Assembly: GCA_022749755.1 (NCBI GenBank)
Contig: CM040453.1
Span: 11,107,368-11,171,367, forward strand
From: Azadirachta indica
Taxonomy: Eukaryota; Streptophyta; Magnoliopsida; Sapindales; Meliaceae
Direction: 5' to 3'
Length of the DNA stretch: 64,000 nucleotides
In this document: positions 37,222-48,794 of the stretch, one piece after another
How the letters are laid out: the number at the start of each line of letters is the position of its first letter
Position numbering within the stretch: position 1 is the first letter of the stretch
Notes under the pieces: generated by a model
Seen by the model: only the letters and a program-made list of their open reading frames with translations
Told to the model about the DNA's origin: nothing
Database searches by the model: none
Program-made: the position numbers and the translations under genes

Positions 37222-37419
37222 TTAAAAACAGTATAACTCCATATACCTGATATTAACAATAGTATAACTCATATTTTCCATGCATACACTTTCTAACGTC
37301 CGAATCAAGTCCTTCCAATATTGCATTGGCTTTGGCGCCTTTATTTGACCTCCTCCATTCAAGGAACCTGTATACGCAATTAATTCAAGCATTTTAATCA
37401 ACCCTGTAGCAACAAGCAA
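37222..37419 (-). other. Short unrecognised open frame in the gene-fragment cluster
   Basis: 65 codons in frame, including GSLNGGGQIKAPKPMQYWKD, less AT-rich in composition than its surroundings. I do not recognise the product. It has the same orientation as the fragments to its right and could be another captured piece, or chance. Confidence 0.25.
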
Positions 37420-37669
37420 TTAAACAGAAATTCATAGTCAAAAAGAGAAGCCCCGAAACAATTGATGCCAAAAGTTTGGGCTTATTATTGGCAAATTAAT
37501 GCATCAGTAGCATAAGGATGGACTAGCAGCAAACGTAGCAGAACAATCTGGCAGTAACAAAACCCAGAAAAATAACTCATATGGTACCCAAATCACCCGC
37601 AACATAATATTAACTCATATGGTAATAACAAAAGGAATTATACCATCATTAGATTCAGCTGCGCATTAC

Positions 37670-37671
<2 letters not shown>

Positions 37672-37706
<35 letters not shown>

Positions 37707-37743
37707 AAAAAGCACAAGTCGCATGCAAAAAAAAAAAAAAAAA
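37672..37743. repeat. Two poly(A) runs
   Basis: A run of about 29 A and a second of about 16 A, separated by a short segment. They could be a retroposon tail or slippage. No gene is attached that I can identify. Confidence 0.7.
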
Positions 37744-38164
37744 TCTGCAAAAGAGTACAACTACGGACTGCAGATTGGTTAACACATCATTCCGCTGCTT
37801 CAAAAACTTGAAAAGACAAAGGGGAAATAAAAGAAATTGAAACCGGATCAAGCTATATAACTGCCTCAAAATTTGGATCTGTCTAGTCCATGTTAGTAGT
37901 GGCATCAAGTGATCAAGAAACTAAAAAAAAAAAAAGTCCATTATTTCAATTAGAATCAATTTAAAAAAACTGCTACCACACAATTCTCATCACCGTGCAA
38001 TGAATGCAAACCAGTTCCAGCAGCCACATGAAAATTCCAAATTCATAAGAAATTGAGAAATCTCCAGTAAACAAGCCAAGAAAGACAGTGCATTGAGAGT
38101 TTAATAGTCAATGCCAGCTGATTCTTTTTTAATAGTCAATGCAAGCTAATTCAAAAATCATTAC

Positions 38165-38224
38165 CTTAGCATAGACATTAATGAGACATCCATAACTGAT
38201 AACTGAAGGTGTAAATCCGCATTC
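38165..38224 (-). pseudogene. Single exon of a PPR4-like pentatricopeptide repeat gene
   Basis: 60 nt with a CTGCAG acceptor and a GTAATG donor encode ECGFTPSVISYGCLINVYAK, which matches one PPR motif of the plastid splicing factor PPR4 family as I recall it. The neighbouring exons (GK..KALEV.. downstream) are absent within 1 kb on either side. It is therefore an isolated fragment, likely captured or left by a deletion. Confidence 0.65.
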
Positions 38225-39360
38225 CTGCAGCAAATTATAGTGAAAATTAGTATACATAAGTTATTCGTAAAACTATAATTAGACGGATAATATAACTGAT
38301 GCCAAAGCAATTTATCTAAAACAGAGAATGTGAATACTAGTTAGTGCAATGATCCTATGCATAAGTACTACTGCAATACCATAGACAAACTTCATCATCC
38401 ATTGAAACGTCAAGGAGGAAGCATTTTCAGTTCTAAAATTGATCAAGAAATGACAAAAAGGAAAAATATATATATCACCTTGTACAGAAATATATTTAAG
38501 CATGAGCTTTCACCTTTAGTCTTTCAAACACAATCAAGCATTTTGGTTCATTGCCATTAGACTTGATTTGGAGCTTGGAAGACTCTTTCTTTTATGAATG
38601 TACTTGATGGGCCCAATTGGCTTAATAAAATAAATTTCTCAGAACATTGAAGGTTCTAGAAACACTACCAGCAATGAAACGGCATGGTTTTACAAAACCC
38701 AAAAGAAGGCACTTGAAATTGTACTACCTAGTACCTAAAATACAATACAATACAATTCTAAGCTAATTAGTAGAGATTTTTGTAAGCAAGTATATTATCA
38801 AATCTAACATTTCAATGGATTTTGCATACATTTTAGCTAATCAGGCTATTTCTTGTTTCTCTGCCTTACAATTACTAAACCAAACCAGACCAAAGTAATA
38901 GAACCCTCAAATTGAAAATAAAGAAAAATATAAAAAAAAAAGAAAGAAAAAGAGAATCTGTTTATAGAAAAGAAAAGGAGTTACATTAACATTAATTAAT
39001 AAGCATTAGCTCTATACACTGATCAAGAACTACAGCAACTCTGTCATGAAAACCTAAAAACCAAATTAGTTTCACCACTCACCACCAACCAACCCTACAA
39101 GTTCTCCAAGAAATACCTTAGTGAAGTCAATCAACTTGACTTCACAATGAAGAACCAAATTTGCAAGGACTGTTTTCATGGTTGCACAATCTAAACCCTC
39201 GTTTATTTGTTCTGAAGAGCATAAGCTAAGTGAAACAACCTAGAAGCAACAAAACTTATGTATAATTACCATTAATAAAATTAGTCATTTGAGAGAAAAT
39301 TACATTTTCTTATATCAGAAACCAAACCTATCATGATGACCTTTAACATATTGCAATTAC

Positions 39361-40111
39361 TTGTTATCGTGCAAGGAAAGAAAGCCGCTGAGATTCCTTA
39401 GAAATGAAACTTCAAAATAAGTGGTTCTAAATAATAAAATAACATATGCAAAAGCAGATATCCGTTGTTCTGATAAACATACCATCCCAACTAGTTTTTA
39501 AGAAGTATATAACAGTTGTAGGATGAGAAGTAAAACAAACAAGATCCACACCATATTTTTTGCTATTAATAATCTTCCAACACGTGAAAATCAAATGAGG
39601 GTCGCAGCAATACAGGTCAATACTAGCTATCACAAGCTCATCTAACACACATAAAATGCATTTGGTAGTCCTCTTACGGTAAATCCCTTTTGATTTGAAC
39701 TAAATTTTTTATAAAAACTCTTAAAAGCACTTCGGAATAGGACATATGACACACTTCAAGGAAAGCACTTGTCTCATCCCATCCAAAAACTGCTTTCTAG
39801 AAAGACATGTATCAAGCATTCACCCAAAACCAATATTTCTTTTTTAATCTCATAAGGCATTTTCTACATCTCTGACAAGTAAAAAAAACGTGTACCCAGC
39901 GGTCTTATATTTTCAAAAGTTTTTTTTTCAATTAAAAGTACTGTCTAGCCGTCCCAAGAGCACCTCCAAAGAAGCTATATAAATCATGAGAAAACATAGC
40001 AGCAACTTACATAGCAGTAGCAACATCATATAGACGTATAGATTCATCATCACCAGGAGTCACCAGGTAACTTGACGATTTGTGAAAATCCACAGAACTA
40101 ATTCTCCCATT
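39361..40111 (-). pseudogene. WDR82/SWD2-like WD40 protein, fragment
   Basis: WDR82/SWD2 proteins are WD40 subunits of the COMPASS histone H3K4 methyltransferase complex. Three internal exons remain. 40111-40011 reads GRISSVDFHKSSSYLVT then DDESIRLYDVATA with good splice sites. 39583-39483 reads KKYGVDLVCFTSHPTTVIY, but its acceptor is CAC instead of CAG. 39396-39361 corresponds to ESLRLLSLHDNK but has an extra base and no longer reads this motif. No first exon (FKDY type) and no later WD40 repeats are present nearby. This is a decayed partial copy whose intact parent should lie elsewhere in the genome. Confidence 0.8.
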
Positions 40112-40348
40112 CTGTTAAAACAATTCAAACAAAACGAGACTCCGTTAACAGCAAATATACCCAAAAAGCCCATCTATTTCTCAAACAAAACTTGAACGAA
40201 CTCAAGAAAAAACAGAGAAGAAAAGCATAGACCCATATGCGAAAAAGGAAGAAATCAAGAACCCAAGTAGGCAAAATCACCTAAAACGAAGATAAATCCC
40301 AAAAATGGACAAAGTGCGAATCTCGAATTTGTGTGAATCTAAGAAATA

Positions 40349-40753
40349 TTATTCGACAACTTCGGGATTCTGCTCTGGAAATTTTCCGTGATTCTTAGCG
40401 AAATCGCTCTTGATTCCTTCACTCATGGCCTCGTCCGTGACCTCTGGATCCGATTGTTGATTAGATTCGTCGAAAGGCTGGTGTTGCTCGTAGATCCTAT
40501 CGAATGAGATCTTTTCGAGTTGACCTTGGGCGAGTTTATCAGCGGTGTCGAAAAGAGAAAAGTCGAGAGGCCCAATTTGAGATTGAAGTTCGGATGAGAG
40601 AATCCTTCTAGGCAACGTTGTCGCGTCGAAAGGGCGATAAAGGTTATTAACCGGCGAGTCATGGATTTGAACAGACAGCCGATTTTCTGGCTTGAGTTCG
40701 TAGGCTAGCGTAAAATATAATTTGTCGAGGCGTGGGTTTAGAGTGAGAGGCAA
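40349..40753 (-). other. Unrecognised 134-codon open frame upstream of the WD40 fragment
   Basis: A GC-richer island than its surroundings. The frame reads LDKLYFTLAYELKPENRLSV, then IGPLDFSLFDTADKLAQGQL and ends EQNPEVVE. A stop codon lies directly before it and the frame begins with TTG; the first ATG leaves only about 27 codons. It is thus not a complete gene as it stands: either an internal exon, a 5'-truncated copy, or a fragment carried with the WD40 and PPR pieces. I do not recognise the family. Confidence 0.4.
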
Positions 40754-41383
40754 TTATTTTAACCAAAAATTTGCCGAGAGTGGGAAACGTTGGAGACAGT
40801 TACTTGGCGGAAAATTTTTAACAGTAACTGAATTTTAAATTCGTTTACTATGTAAAAATATGTTTTAAAAATAATTTATTTGTATCAAAATATTTTTATA
40901 AAAAATTTTAAAAAATGACTAATATACATTTTTAAGTATAAGTATTTTTATTTAAAAAAATTTAAATAAATTATTTTTTAAACAAATTTTAAACAATAAG
41001 CATTCATAAAAATTTAACTTAAATTTTAGTCATTTTCGTAAAATTTCTTTATTTTACTCCAGTAAAAAGAAGTGATTTCCATCCTCTTCTTCTTTTTTGG
41101 TTATTTTTAATTCCAACAAATTACACCTAAAACAACGGCGTCTTGCCAATTTTTCACACACAAAATTAACGTCATTTTATTAAATGATAATTGAAAATTA
41201 ACCGACTCTAATATTTCTATTCTGTGTAAGAAAATGGTGATACACTTTCATTTTAATTTTAAGTTTTTACACTAAAAAAAATAGGCCGAAAATTTTAGTT
41301 TGTTTAAAAAATAAAAATCGAATCATACTAAATAACACGAAAAATCATACCGAACTTGTTGGTTTCGGTACACTTCAATTTTC
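40754..41383. other. AT-rich spacer
   Basis: No frame, RNA gene or element end is seen. It ends at the A-rich tail of the LINE. Confidence 0.4.
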
Positions 41384-41414
41384 TGGGTTTTTTTTCTTTT
41401 TTTTTTCTTTTTTA
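41384..41414 (-). repeat. A-rich tail of the LINE
   Basis: T-rich on the plus strand (GGGTTTTTTTTCTTTTTTTT and onward), so A-rich on the minus strand, directly after the RNase H remnant. This is the expected 3' end of an L1-type insertion. Confidence 0.7.
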
Positions 41415-41449
41415 GCGCTAAGTACAATTTTACCTTTGCTGGAAAGCTT

Positions 41450-41695
41450 GCTTTTCAGTAAATTGACCACGTTGAGCGCATTTGATCCTACAATTGAAGG
41501 TTACAAGTTCGAAGCACATGCTACTTCTACACCTCAAGAATTGCCAAAGCTTATGCATATTCCACATTTCTTGAGAATAATTACTTAATAGGCGTAGAAG
41601 CCATGACGACCTGGTCTGAGTTCCTGATAATACATCCTAGGCCTGCAATACCTCCCTTATCAATTATAGCATCCATATTGAGCTTAAATCGTGGG
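41450..41695 (-). pseudogene. LINE RNase H domain remnant
   Basis: The frame contains FKLNMDAIIDKGGIAGLG then CIIRNSDQVVMASTPI, the start of the plant LINE-type RNase H fold (usually KLNFDGA..AGIGVVIRDS). The catalytic Asp is kept in NMDA. A stop follows at once, and the rest (ALAILEV) is frame-broken. Confidence 0.75.
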
Positions 41696-42299
41696 TCCCT
41701 CAACAGTTGCCATTTCTATTGAGCTTTACGTGATGAAAGATCTTTGATATTCACTAAGTAGGCACTGCCCTTAAAAGTTTCAAATAAAATTTCTGCTCTC
41801 GAATATACTCTTCTATGATTTGTTGAGCTCCTACTATGCCCACACAAATTTCTAGCTATCCAAATAGACTAGAAAATTATTGCTAGAAGTTCTAGGTCTG
41901 GTTTACACACAACTTCAGCTGCCTTCTAAAAGAGATCGGAAAAGGGAACATGTTCGTCCGTACTAATCTAATGGAAAAAAGCCACTTGTTTTCAAACTTT
42001 CCTCATTAGTGCATGAAATATGTTTTCAGAAAACAGCCACGCCTAGGGCAACTAATTTCCTCCATGATTTTCTCCCAGCAAGGTTTTGGTAAGTTGGTAA
42101 TAGCGCTCTTAAATGGTTTTCCAGATCAATATCTTAAGCTTTTACGGTATGGTAAGGGTCTAGAGATTGTTCCAAACACGTGATAGTTTCTCTAAGTTCG
42201 ATGAGAAAATTTGATCATTCAACCTCAGCGCGAGTTGATATATACTCGTGATAGGACAATTTCCCCTCTTTTCAAATTGCCAAACTAGCTAATCTGGCT

Positions 42300-43014
42300 A
42301 GTGGCGGCTCGGAAGCGGGATCTTGATTATTGCCTCCATATCTTCCTAGAAAAAATGTTGTTGTATAAGACCCATGTTTCAACTACATGCTCATTAAAAA
42401 GCACAGCCACTACAGTATCATCTGGTAAGGATTTAAGGGAGAAAGACGTAAAGGTGTTGGGCCTCGGATCCTTATTCATGTCACCATACATCTGATCCTT
42501 CCATCCCCGACTATCCACGTTGCTCCAATTTCCGTTACTATCCTTAGCCAATGTAAGCATCTCCAAATGTATGATGGCAAATGCCTGGATCACTATCCAT
42601 GAAGTTTGTTTTAAAGAAGTACTCTGCTTTCAACACCTTCGCCATTAATGAGTTTGGGAATGTCAAGATTCTCTAACGTTGTGTAGCTAGCAGTGCTTGG
42701 TTGAAGGTGACCAGATCTCTGTATCCTATGCCTCTCCTTTTTTCAGTTTGCGAAGAACCTTTCGCAAAGTCCAATGGATACCATTGGAAGTTGTTGCATG
42801 CTCCTACCAGTAACCAGGAATCATCTTCTGCAACTCCATGCAAAGGTCCATTGGAATTTTGAAGACACTTATAGAATAAGTCGGTATAGCTTGGGCTACT
42901 GCCTTGGTGAGTGTTTCTTTTGCTCCATAAGAGAAAAGTTACTTTTGATCTCCAACACTCTATTTTATTTTTCACTCTTTCCTTGAGTGTACAAAAGATT
43001 TTTCTTGCTACCAA
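42300..43014 (-). pseudogene. LINE region between reverse transcriptase and RNase H
   Basis: Contains LKERVKNKIECWRSKVTFLL and KRRGIGYRDLVTFNQALLA, which match the thumb/connection part of plant LINE polymerases (KGGLGFRDLRAFNLALLAKQ type), and further down EHVVETWVLYNNIF. Frames change several times. Confidence 0.75.
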
Positions 43015-43960
43015 CTATAAAGGGCAAGCCTAGGTAATTCTTGTGATAAGAAATAACCTCCACATAAATATTTTTTTCATTGCCATAGTCACATCTTGTG
43101 AGTTTTAGCTGAAGGTTAAGGAGGATTTGTCATAATTAAAAACTTGTCCCGAAGCCGTAGAAAAGTTATCAAAGTTTGTCTTCATATTTTGTCGTTCATC
43201 AATATTAGCTCTTGCAAAGATAAGGCTGCCATCTACAAAAAGATAGGTCTGAAATCGAGAGTCTAGAATTTGGAAGCACAAACCACGAATTATATTCTCC
43301 TTTTTGCATTTATAGGAAGGGATGAGACAGCTTCAATGCAAAGAATGAAGAGATATGAAGATAAGGATCAACTTTGCCTCTAGCCTCTCTTTGGATGAAT
43401 TAACCCATTTGATCTACCATTAATTAGGATGGAGAAAAAAATTGGTATTATATACCCCATTATCAGATTAATTCATGCCGATGAGAAGCCAAGTCTTGAC
43501 AGAACTCTCTCAAGAAAACCCACTCTACTCGGTCGTAAGCTTAGCTATTGTCCAGCTTAAAAGCTATTTGCCTATGTGTTTGCTATGACTTTATATACGT
43601 TGCTGCATAAGCCAATGAGCCTGAAGTCTACTATTTTGTTTGGGGTCTTGACTTTTGGGATGAGAGAGATGAAAGTATGGTTCAATCTTGAAACATATCC
43701 CCATTTATTGAGTACATGTAGGCACATGTCCATTACTTGATTATAATCAGAGTTCCTGTGATCTTAATAGAAAGCTACTAAAAAGCCATTCGATCGTGTT
43801 TTTCTCGGGTTCAGTTGATTGAGGGCTTGAAATCTCTCATCTTTTGTAAACTCCTTATTCAAGAGTTCCTTCATATAGCTATCAACCTCCGATTCTATAA
43901 TCTTGAATCCATATACTCGTTGAAGGGACTGGTGAAGCCAAATAACTTGGCGTAGTATGT
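43015..43960 (-). pseudogene. LINE reverse transcriptase remnant
   Basis: Motifs in order: YYAKLFGFTSPFNEY, FQALNQLNPRKTRSNGFLVA (usually KAPGPDG), LNHTFISLIPKVKTPNKIVD then FRLIGLCSNVYKVIA, AYDRVEWVFLREF, VDGSLIFARAN and YLGLPFIVGSKK. The catalytic box FADDSLLF has become LVDGSLIF and several stops are present, so no activity is possible. Confidence 0.85.
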
Positions 43961-43964
43961 GTTA

Positions 43965-45390
43965 GCCTTAAGACTTATAATCATTTTTTGATAATATAAA
44001 TATTGATGTTTGTTATTCACCAAATTCTTCTTATAGAATTTGTAGTAATATTTTTAACATAAAGAATTAGAGTAGTTGTCAAGACTTATAGCATATCTAA
44101 AATTAAAATATTCAAGAAAAGTATAATGGAACCCTTTGAGTAAATGGTGAGAAATAAATTGAAGAATAAACTGACAATATTTGGAATGTCATTGGTACAT
44201 TTTTTATTGTGTAGTACTTGGAGGTGTTTGTGATTGTGATAATTGTGGGAGCTCAAAATTTTATACAAACACTTTTCTAAAAATTTCATAAGTTTGTTTA
44301 TAAAATTTTTATTTGCATTCTTTTTCAAAAAAATCATTTTTAATTAACTTGCAAAATTATTTCTCCTTTTGCATAAGAATTCCTTTTAAGGGTTAAAAAG
44401 AAAGTTTTTAAATTTGAAATTTAGACCAAAATGCAAATTTTTAAAACCTAAAAAGGGACCATAATACTATATTTGAAAACTTGATGGACCTATTAAAAAA
44501 GTCAAACTCGTCAAACTTAGTTCACTAGTTTAGTGAGAATAGTTGAACTGTTCAATGAACCGAGTGAACAATTTTCGTCGATTGAATTTTGGGTAAAAGT
44601 GTAAACTTTGAAGAGATGGTTGATCAACAGACCGGTTGTAGGCTTTTATTTTGTGGATATGGTGAACCAATATACAACCTGGTTGGCTGAATTAAGTTGA
44701 AATTTAAAATTTTAAATCTCCAATAGCTATAACGATTAGTTTTCAGATAAAAATATAAATATGAGTCATTTTACTTATTGAAAGAGATTTTTGAACATTT
44801 GTCAAGTATCTTAAGAGTTCATAAATATTATTTAAGCATAAAAACCATTTCTTAAGCTTATAAATTGCCACATTTATCTTCTATATATCTTGTTCTTTAT
44901 TTGTAAATCATTTGAAGTATATTGTTACTACTTTTGTTTTACTTAAAATTTAGTAAAAAAAGTGAGTTTTTCACTTAAGTTGTAAGTTAAGTGATTCGGT
45001 GAGTTAAGAATCACTTGTATTCAGAGTTAAGTGATTTGGGTAAAAATCACTCGTAAAGTTTAAGAAGCATTGAAAATTTCTTTTAGTTGTGTTAAGTCTT
45101 GAGTATTTAACACTTGCTTAGCAAATCCTTAAGCTTGGAGTTTGGAGACACGGATGTAAGCCGAAAGTTTGTCGAACCACGTAAAAATTTAGTGTTGTCT
45201 TTCTTAATTACTTGATTTATATGCTTATTATTCTTATGTACATTTTGAATTTAATTTTGGAGGACAGCTTGGCTGTTTTCTGTCCAAGTTTGTTTGTTGA
45301 TCTGCTTACATTCTTTACATGTATTTTAGAAGTTTTCATAATGAATTCTACGGCTTCAAGACTCCCTTAAATCGTGCTGTATAGTTTCAA
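43965..45390 (+). mobile_element. Insertion inside the LINE, LTR-like right part
   Basis: LINE similarity stops at about 45390 (after SWNLLRTLV) and resumes at about 43960, skipping the end of the endonuclease. The insert has no coding frame. Near 45150-45185, GACACGGATGTAAGCCGAAA and TCGAACCACGTAAAAATTT resemble the R-U5 end of plant copia LTRs, so a solo LTR on the plus strand is the best guess. I could not fix the ends or a target-site duplication. Confidence 0.4.
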
Positions 45391-45740
45391 ACTAGTGTCC
45401 TCAACAAGTTCCAAGAATATGTCTTCTGATTTTGTTCTAGGCCCCATAAAAACCTGTAAAGTGTCAGACCTTCTCCTCTACTTTGATCAATGAGTCAATA
45501 TGATGTTTGTTGTATGAAAGCGTATTAAGATCAATTTTTGACTTCGATAATAAGGCTAACCTCCTCCCAAATCATTACGATTCACAGCAAAACAGTTATC
45601 AAATTGTAAAGGTACCTTGACATACTCCGATTGCTCACTCCTAAGCTTTGTTTCACTCAAGAACACTACATCTAACAATTGTTGTTAAAAGACATATTTA
45701 AGAGCTTGAAACGTTCCGGTGTTCCCAGTTCCCAAAAATT
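45390..45740 (-). pseudogene. LINE AP-type endonuclease remnant
   Basis: Reads DVVFLSETKLRSEQSEYVKV, then NDLGGGLALLSKSKID, YNKHHIDSLI and GFYG, followed by QNQKTYSWNLLRTL. This matches the N-terminal half of the plant LINE endonuclease (MET/SETKL.. GGLALLW.. HHIDA.. FTGFYG). The GDFNEI motif expected next is missing because of the insertion. Confidence 0.8.
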
Positions 45741-46501
45741 CCAACTCAAAAGCCGCATTTTTTTCTGTGGGACTGGGAACCAGCCACCGCCGTTTTTATT
45801 TCAAGGGAGAATTATTCAAGTTTTGTAGAGTAGGGAAGGCTGCTTGCATCACTATCATCAAGATTATTCCGTCTTCTAGTATTTCCTCCTGCATTAAACA
45901 AATTTTCGGCAATTTCGCAACGTTTAGACTCGTTAATTTCACTTCCTGTTCAGTCACCAATTCGTTTTTCCCATGGCCCGTTCTTGTAAAGAGGGTGCAG
46001 TGGTTGGCGCACTTCTAAGGCAGGTTGTTGAGAACTTACTATTTTAGTCTTTCCAGTTTCGGGTTTGGGCTCTCTTTCATTGGGTTTCGAATGTGTTCGG
46101 CTGAATTTTAGAGCAAATTATGTATTATCAGCAGCCTCCTCTCAGTTGATAGAGGATTTCTAGTGAATTAATTTCTTCTGTACTTTTGACTGACTACAGT
46201 GCTTCCCACTTACGCCACCACTTCATTCTTGCGGCTCTTTTGTGATTCCCAAGGAGGGGATATCCTCGTGCTCTTATTAACAGTAATTCTTCCCTCTTGC
46301 ATCTTCACTTCATTCTCTCAATTCCTAAAGGGGTAGTGACCTCGTTCTCTCTTTTGTCTGCCTCATGTCTTTGGACTTTGTCTGTTTGCTTCACTAATAA
46401 TGCTTGAGTGTGTCCCAGAGAGTTCTTTGTGTCGCTGCCATGCAACCTTTCCTAGTGACTTTGCCTGGTCGATCTCTCTTGCCGTTCACTGCAGCTGCTT
46501 G
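45740..46501 (-). pseudogene. LINE ORF1 C-terminal and linker region
   Basis: Directly left of the CATCC duplication, the frame continues VWMQAAAVNGKRDRPGK across the junction, as expected after the zinc knuckle (usually YGxWLRA). Further on KNGPWEKRIGD is seen. The rest is frame-broken. Confidence 0.55.
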
Positions 46502-46849
46502 CATCCTTTAACACCCAAGTTCATTATATGCTAAAGCAATGCCAAACTAGGGTGCTAGGAAAAATTCTTCAAAAATTCTAAATTCAAAACTTTACCTCAA
46601 GGAATATAATGTTCTGCTACCATTTTTGTTACATCTTTAATTCTATATAAATATTATCAAATTTTTCTATAACCTCTAAATCCTAAAATTTTACTCAACA
46701 CTTTCATTTTAAATTCAATATCAATCAACTATTTCCTTACATTTCTCAACAATGACAACCAACACTAATATTTATGTTACACTAATACTATTTGCATAAT
46801 CATACTAAAATTCATAATATGTGTACAATTAGACATACATATTCAAACA

Positions 46850-46851
46850 TC

Positions 46852-46907
<56 letters not shown>
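46850..46907. repeat. TA/TG compound microsatellite
   Basis: About 10 TA units followed by about 18 TG units inside the 2.1-kb insertion. Confidence 0.95.
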
Positions 46908-46909
<2 letters not shown>

Positions 46910-48059
46910 CTCACAAATTCAAAAAGAGAGCAATATCATCCTCCCCAAGTAATCCATTATTCTTTATACATTTCATCTATAGTATTACCAAAAACTTAAA
47001 AAGTAAGAGTAAGCTAAAGTGCAGTAGATATTTACATATAAAGACAACTTTTAGGAAAATAAATAAATATTCACGTAAAATTCCTTTTTATTGCATAGGA
47101 CAAAAAAATACTAAAATTATCCTAAAATAATGTTCATAAAATAACATGTTTATTCATTTATTTTCAATAATTTCAATATGTGTATAGTTACATGTACATG
47201 TCCACACAACAATAACAAAAACGTATTTATTCCATTATTAAAAATAAATTCTATTAATTCATTTTATGCTTACTTTTGTGGCACTATTTTTAGGGACTAT
47301 CATCTATTCATCTTTACGGACGTCAACCATGGGACTGAAATTATATCCAATTTTTATTCGTTAAACATTATTTTATATCAATAAAAATGTTATCAAAACA
47401 CACTAAAAATTTGTGAAAAACATAATATTTTCACAATAATCATCTATTCACATAAATATGACATGCATTTCACACTTTTCTTATAATATTTATAAGAACA
47501 TTATTCATATAAAATTATTATTTAACTTAATTCAGAAAAATAATTAATTTGATTAACAAATATTATTTTAAAATTTCACAAATATTCATTTACACTTAAA
47601 TAAAATATAATAGCAAATTACATAAAATTCGGTTCAATCCTTAATGAACAAAACACCAAATTTCACATTTGTTTATTTAATTCATAAATCAAATAAATAC
47701 CAAATTTCATAACAATTCATTTAATCTTTAAATCAAATAATATCCAATTTCATAAATTTTTATCAAAAACTTTAATTATAATAAAATACCTAACTTTTCA
47801 ATTTTAAAAAAAAAATTCACCAAATGCATGTAAAAACTACCTAATTACCATATAACAAATCGTACTCCCATGTAGATATTTCTTTTTTCTTCAAATCATC
47901 TCGTAATATCAATTTAATAATAATAAAAATAAGTCAAACTTAATAATCTAATAAAATATACTATTCACACAAATAAATATTCTAAAACTAAATTATATAA
48001 TACAATTTTTTAAATTTATCGTAATAAACCAGAAATTCTAATTGAATCCATGAAAATTT

Positions 48060-48350
48060 TCTGATTTCTTCATTTTCTTCGTCTCCCTCTTCTTTCTCTC
48101 CGTCGCTTCTTTTTTCCTTCTTTCGATAATCTTCTTCTTTTCATCCTCTCTTTCTTTTCTTTCTCTTTCTCTTTTCTTTTTCTTTTTTTTTCCTCCTTTT
48201 CTCTTTCTTTTCTTTTCTCTTCTTTTCGCTTTCATTGCTCTTCTTTTCTCCCCCTTTCTTCTTTTGCCCCTTTTCTCCCCTTCTTTTTTTCCTTTTTTAT
48301 CTTCCTTTCCTTTTTCCATTTTCTACCTTTCTTTCTTTCTTGACACTTAA
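48060..48350. repeat. Polypyrimidine tract (plus strand) of about 290 bp
   Basis: Almost only C and T on the plus strand. The minus-strand frame of Lys/Glu/Arg-rich codons at 48038-48319 is a by-product of this composition, not a gene. It belongs to the LTR-like insertion. Confidence 0.9.
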
Positions 48351-48626
48351 GACACAAAATTCAAATTGATTTTGCTTTCTCAATATCAGTTAAACCCTTT
48401 ACCTATTTCTTTTCATTTTTGTCCCACAATAAAATTTATATTATCAAATAGTTCTATTCTCTTGAAAATATAAACAGATTCATCCTAATTAAATAATTTC
48501 TCTAAAAATAAATATATCTATCTTATAAATTCTTAACTTTTATATCTTTATGTAATATTACATAACAAAAATATATCTACATATACGTATGCCTATTAAT
48601 ACTAAGGTCTGGGGTACTACACATCC

Positions 48627-48790
48627 AAACTCCAAATCTAAACTCTTCCTCTTTTAGATTCAAAATACATTTATCTGCTAACCTAGGGCAATCCTTGAAA
48701 ACATGTCCAATTACCTACTAAAGAAGCAAAAATCAGGGAGTCTCTCCACATATGAACATGTGAAATTATAAAGCTCTCTCATAGGTAAAT
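48627..48790 (-). pseudogene. LINE ORF1 zinc-knuckle region
   Basis: Reads RELYNFTCSYVERLPDFCFF, the typical lead-in YERLPDFC of plant LINE ORF1 before the CX2CX4HX4C knuckle. The knuckle itself is broken: the second Cys is Ser and a stop follows. Confidence 0.75.
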
Positions 48791-48794
48791 TATA

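Larger units (their letters stand above)
46502..48626. mobile_element. 2.1-kb LTR-like insertion with CATCC target-site duplication
   Basis: The element spans 46507-48621. Its ends are TTTAACACCC and GGGGTACTACA, an imperfect inverted pair of the TGTARYACCC type seen at plant LTR ends. CATCC occurs directly on both sides (46502-46506 and 48622-48626). Joining the flanks restores the LINE frame (FGVWMQAAAV). It has no coding frame, contains a TA/TG microsatellite and a long pyrimidine tract, and is most simply a solo LTR, probably gypsy type. The orientation is uncertain. Confidence 0.7.

Noticed and set aside
45719..46018. 99-codon plus-strand frame
   Set aside because: Antisense to the LINE ORF1/endonuclease remnant; no recognised domain.
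48038..48319. 93-codon minus-strand frame rich in Lys, Glu and Arg
   Set aside because: A by-product of the polypyrimidine tract within the LTR-like insertion; no domain and extreme composition.
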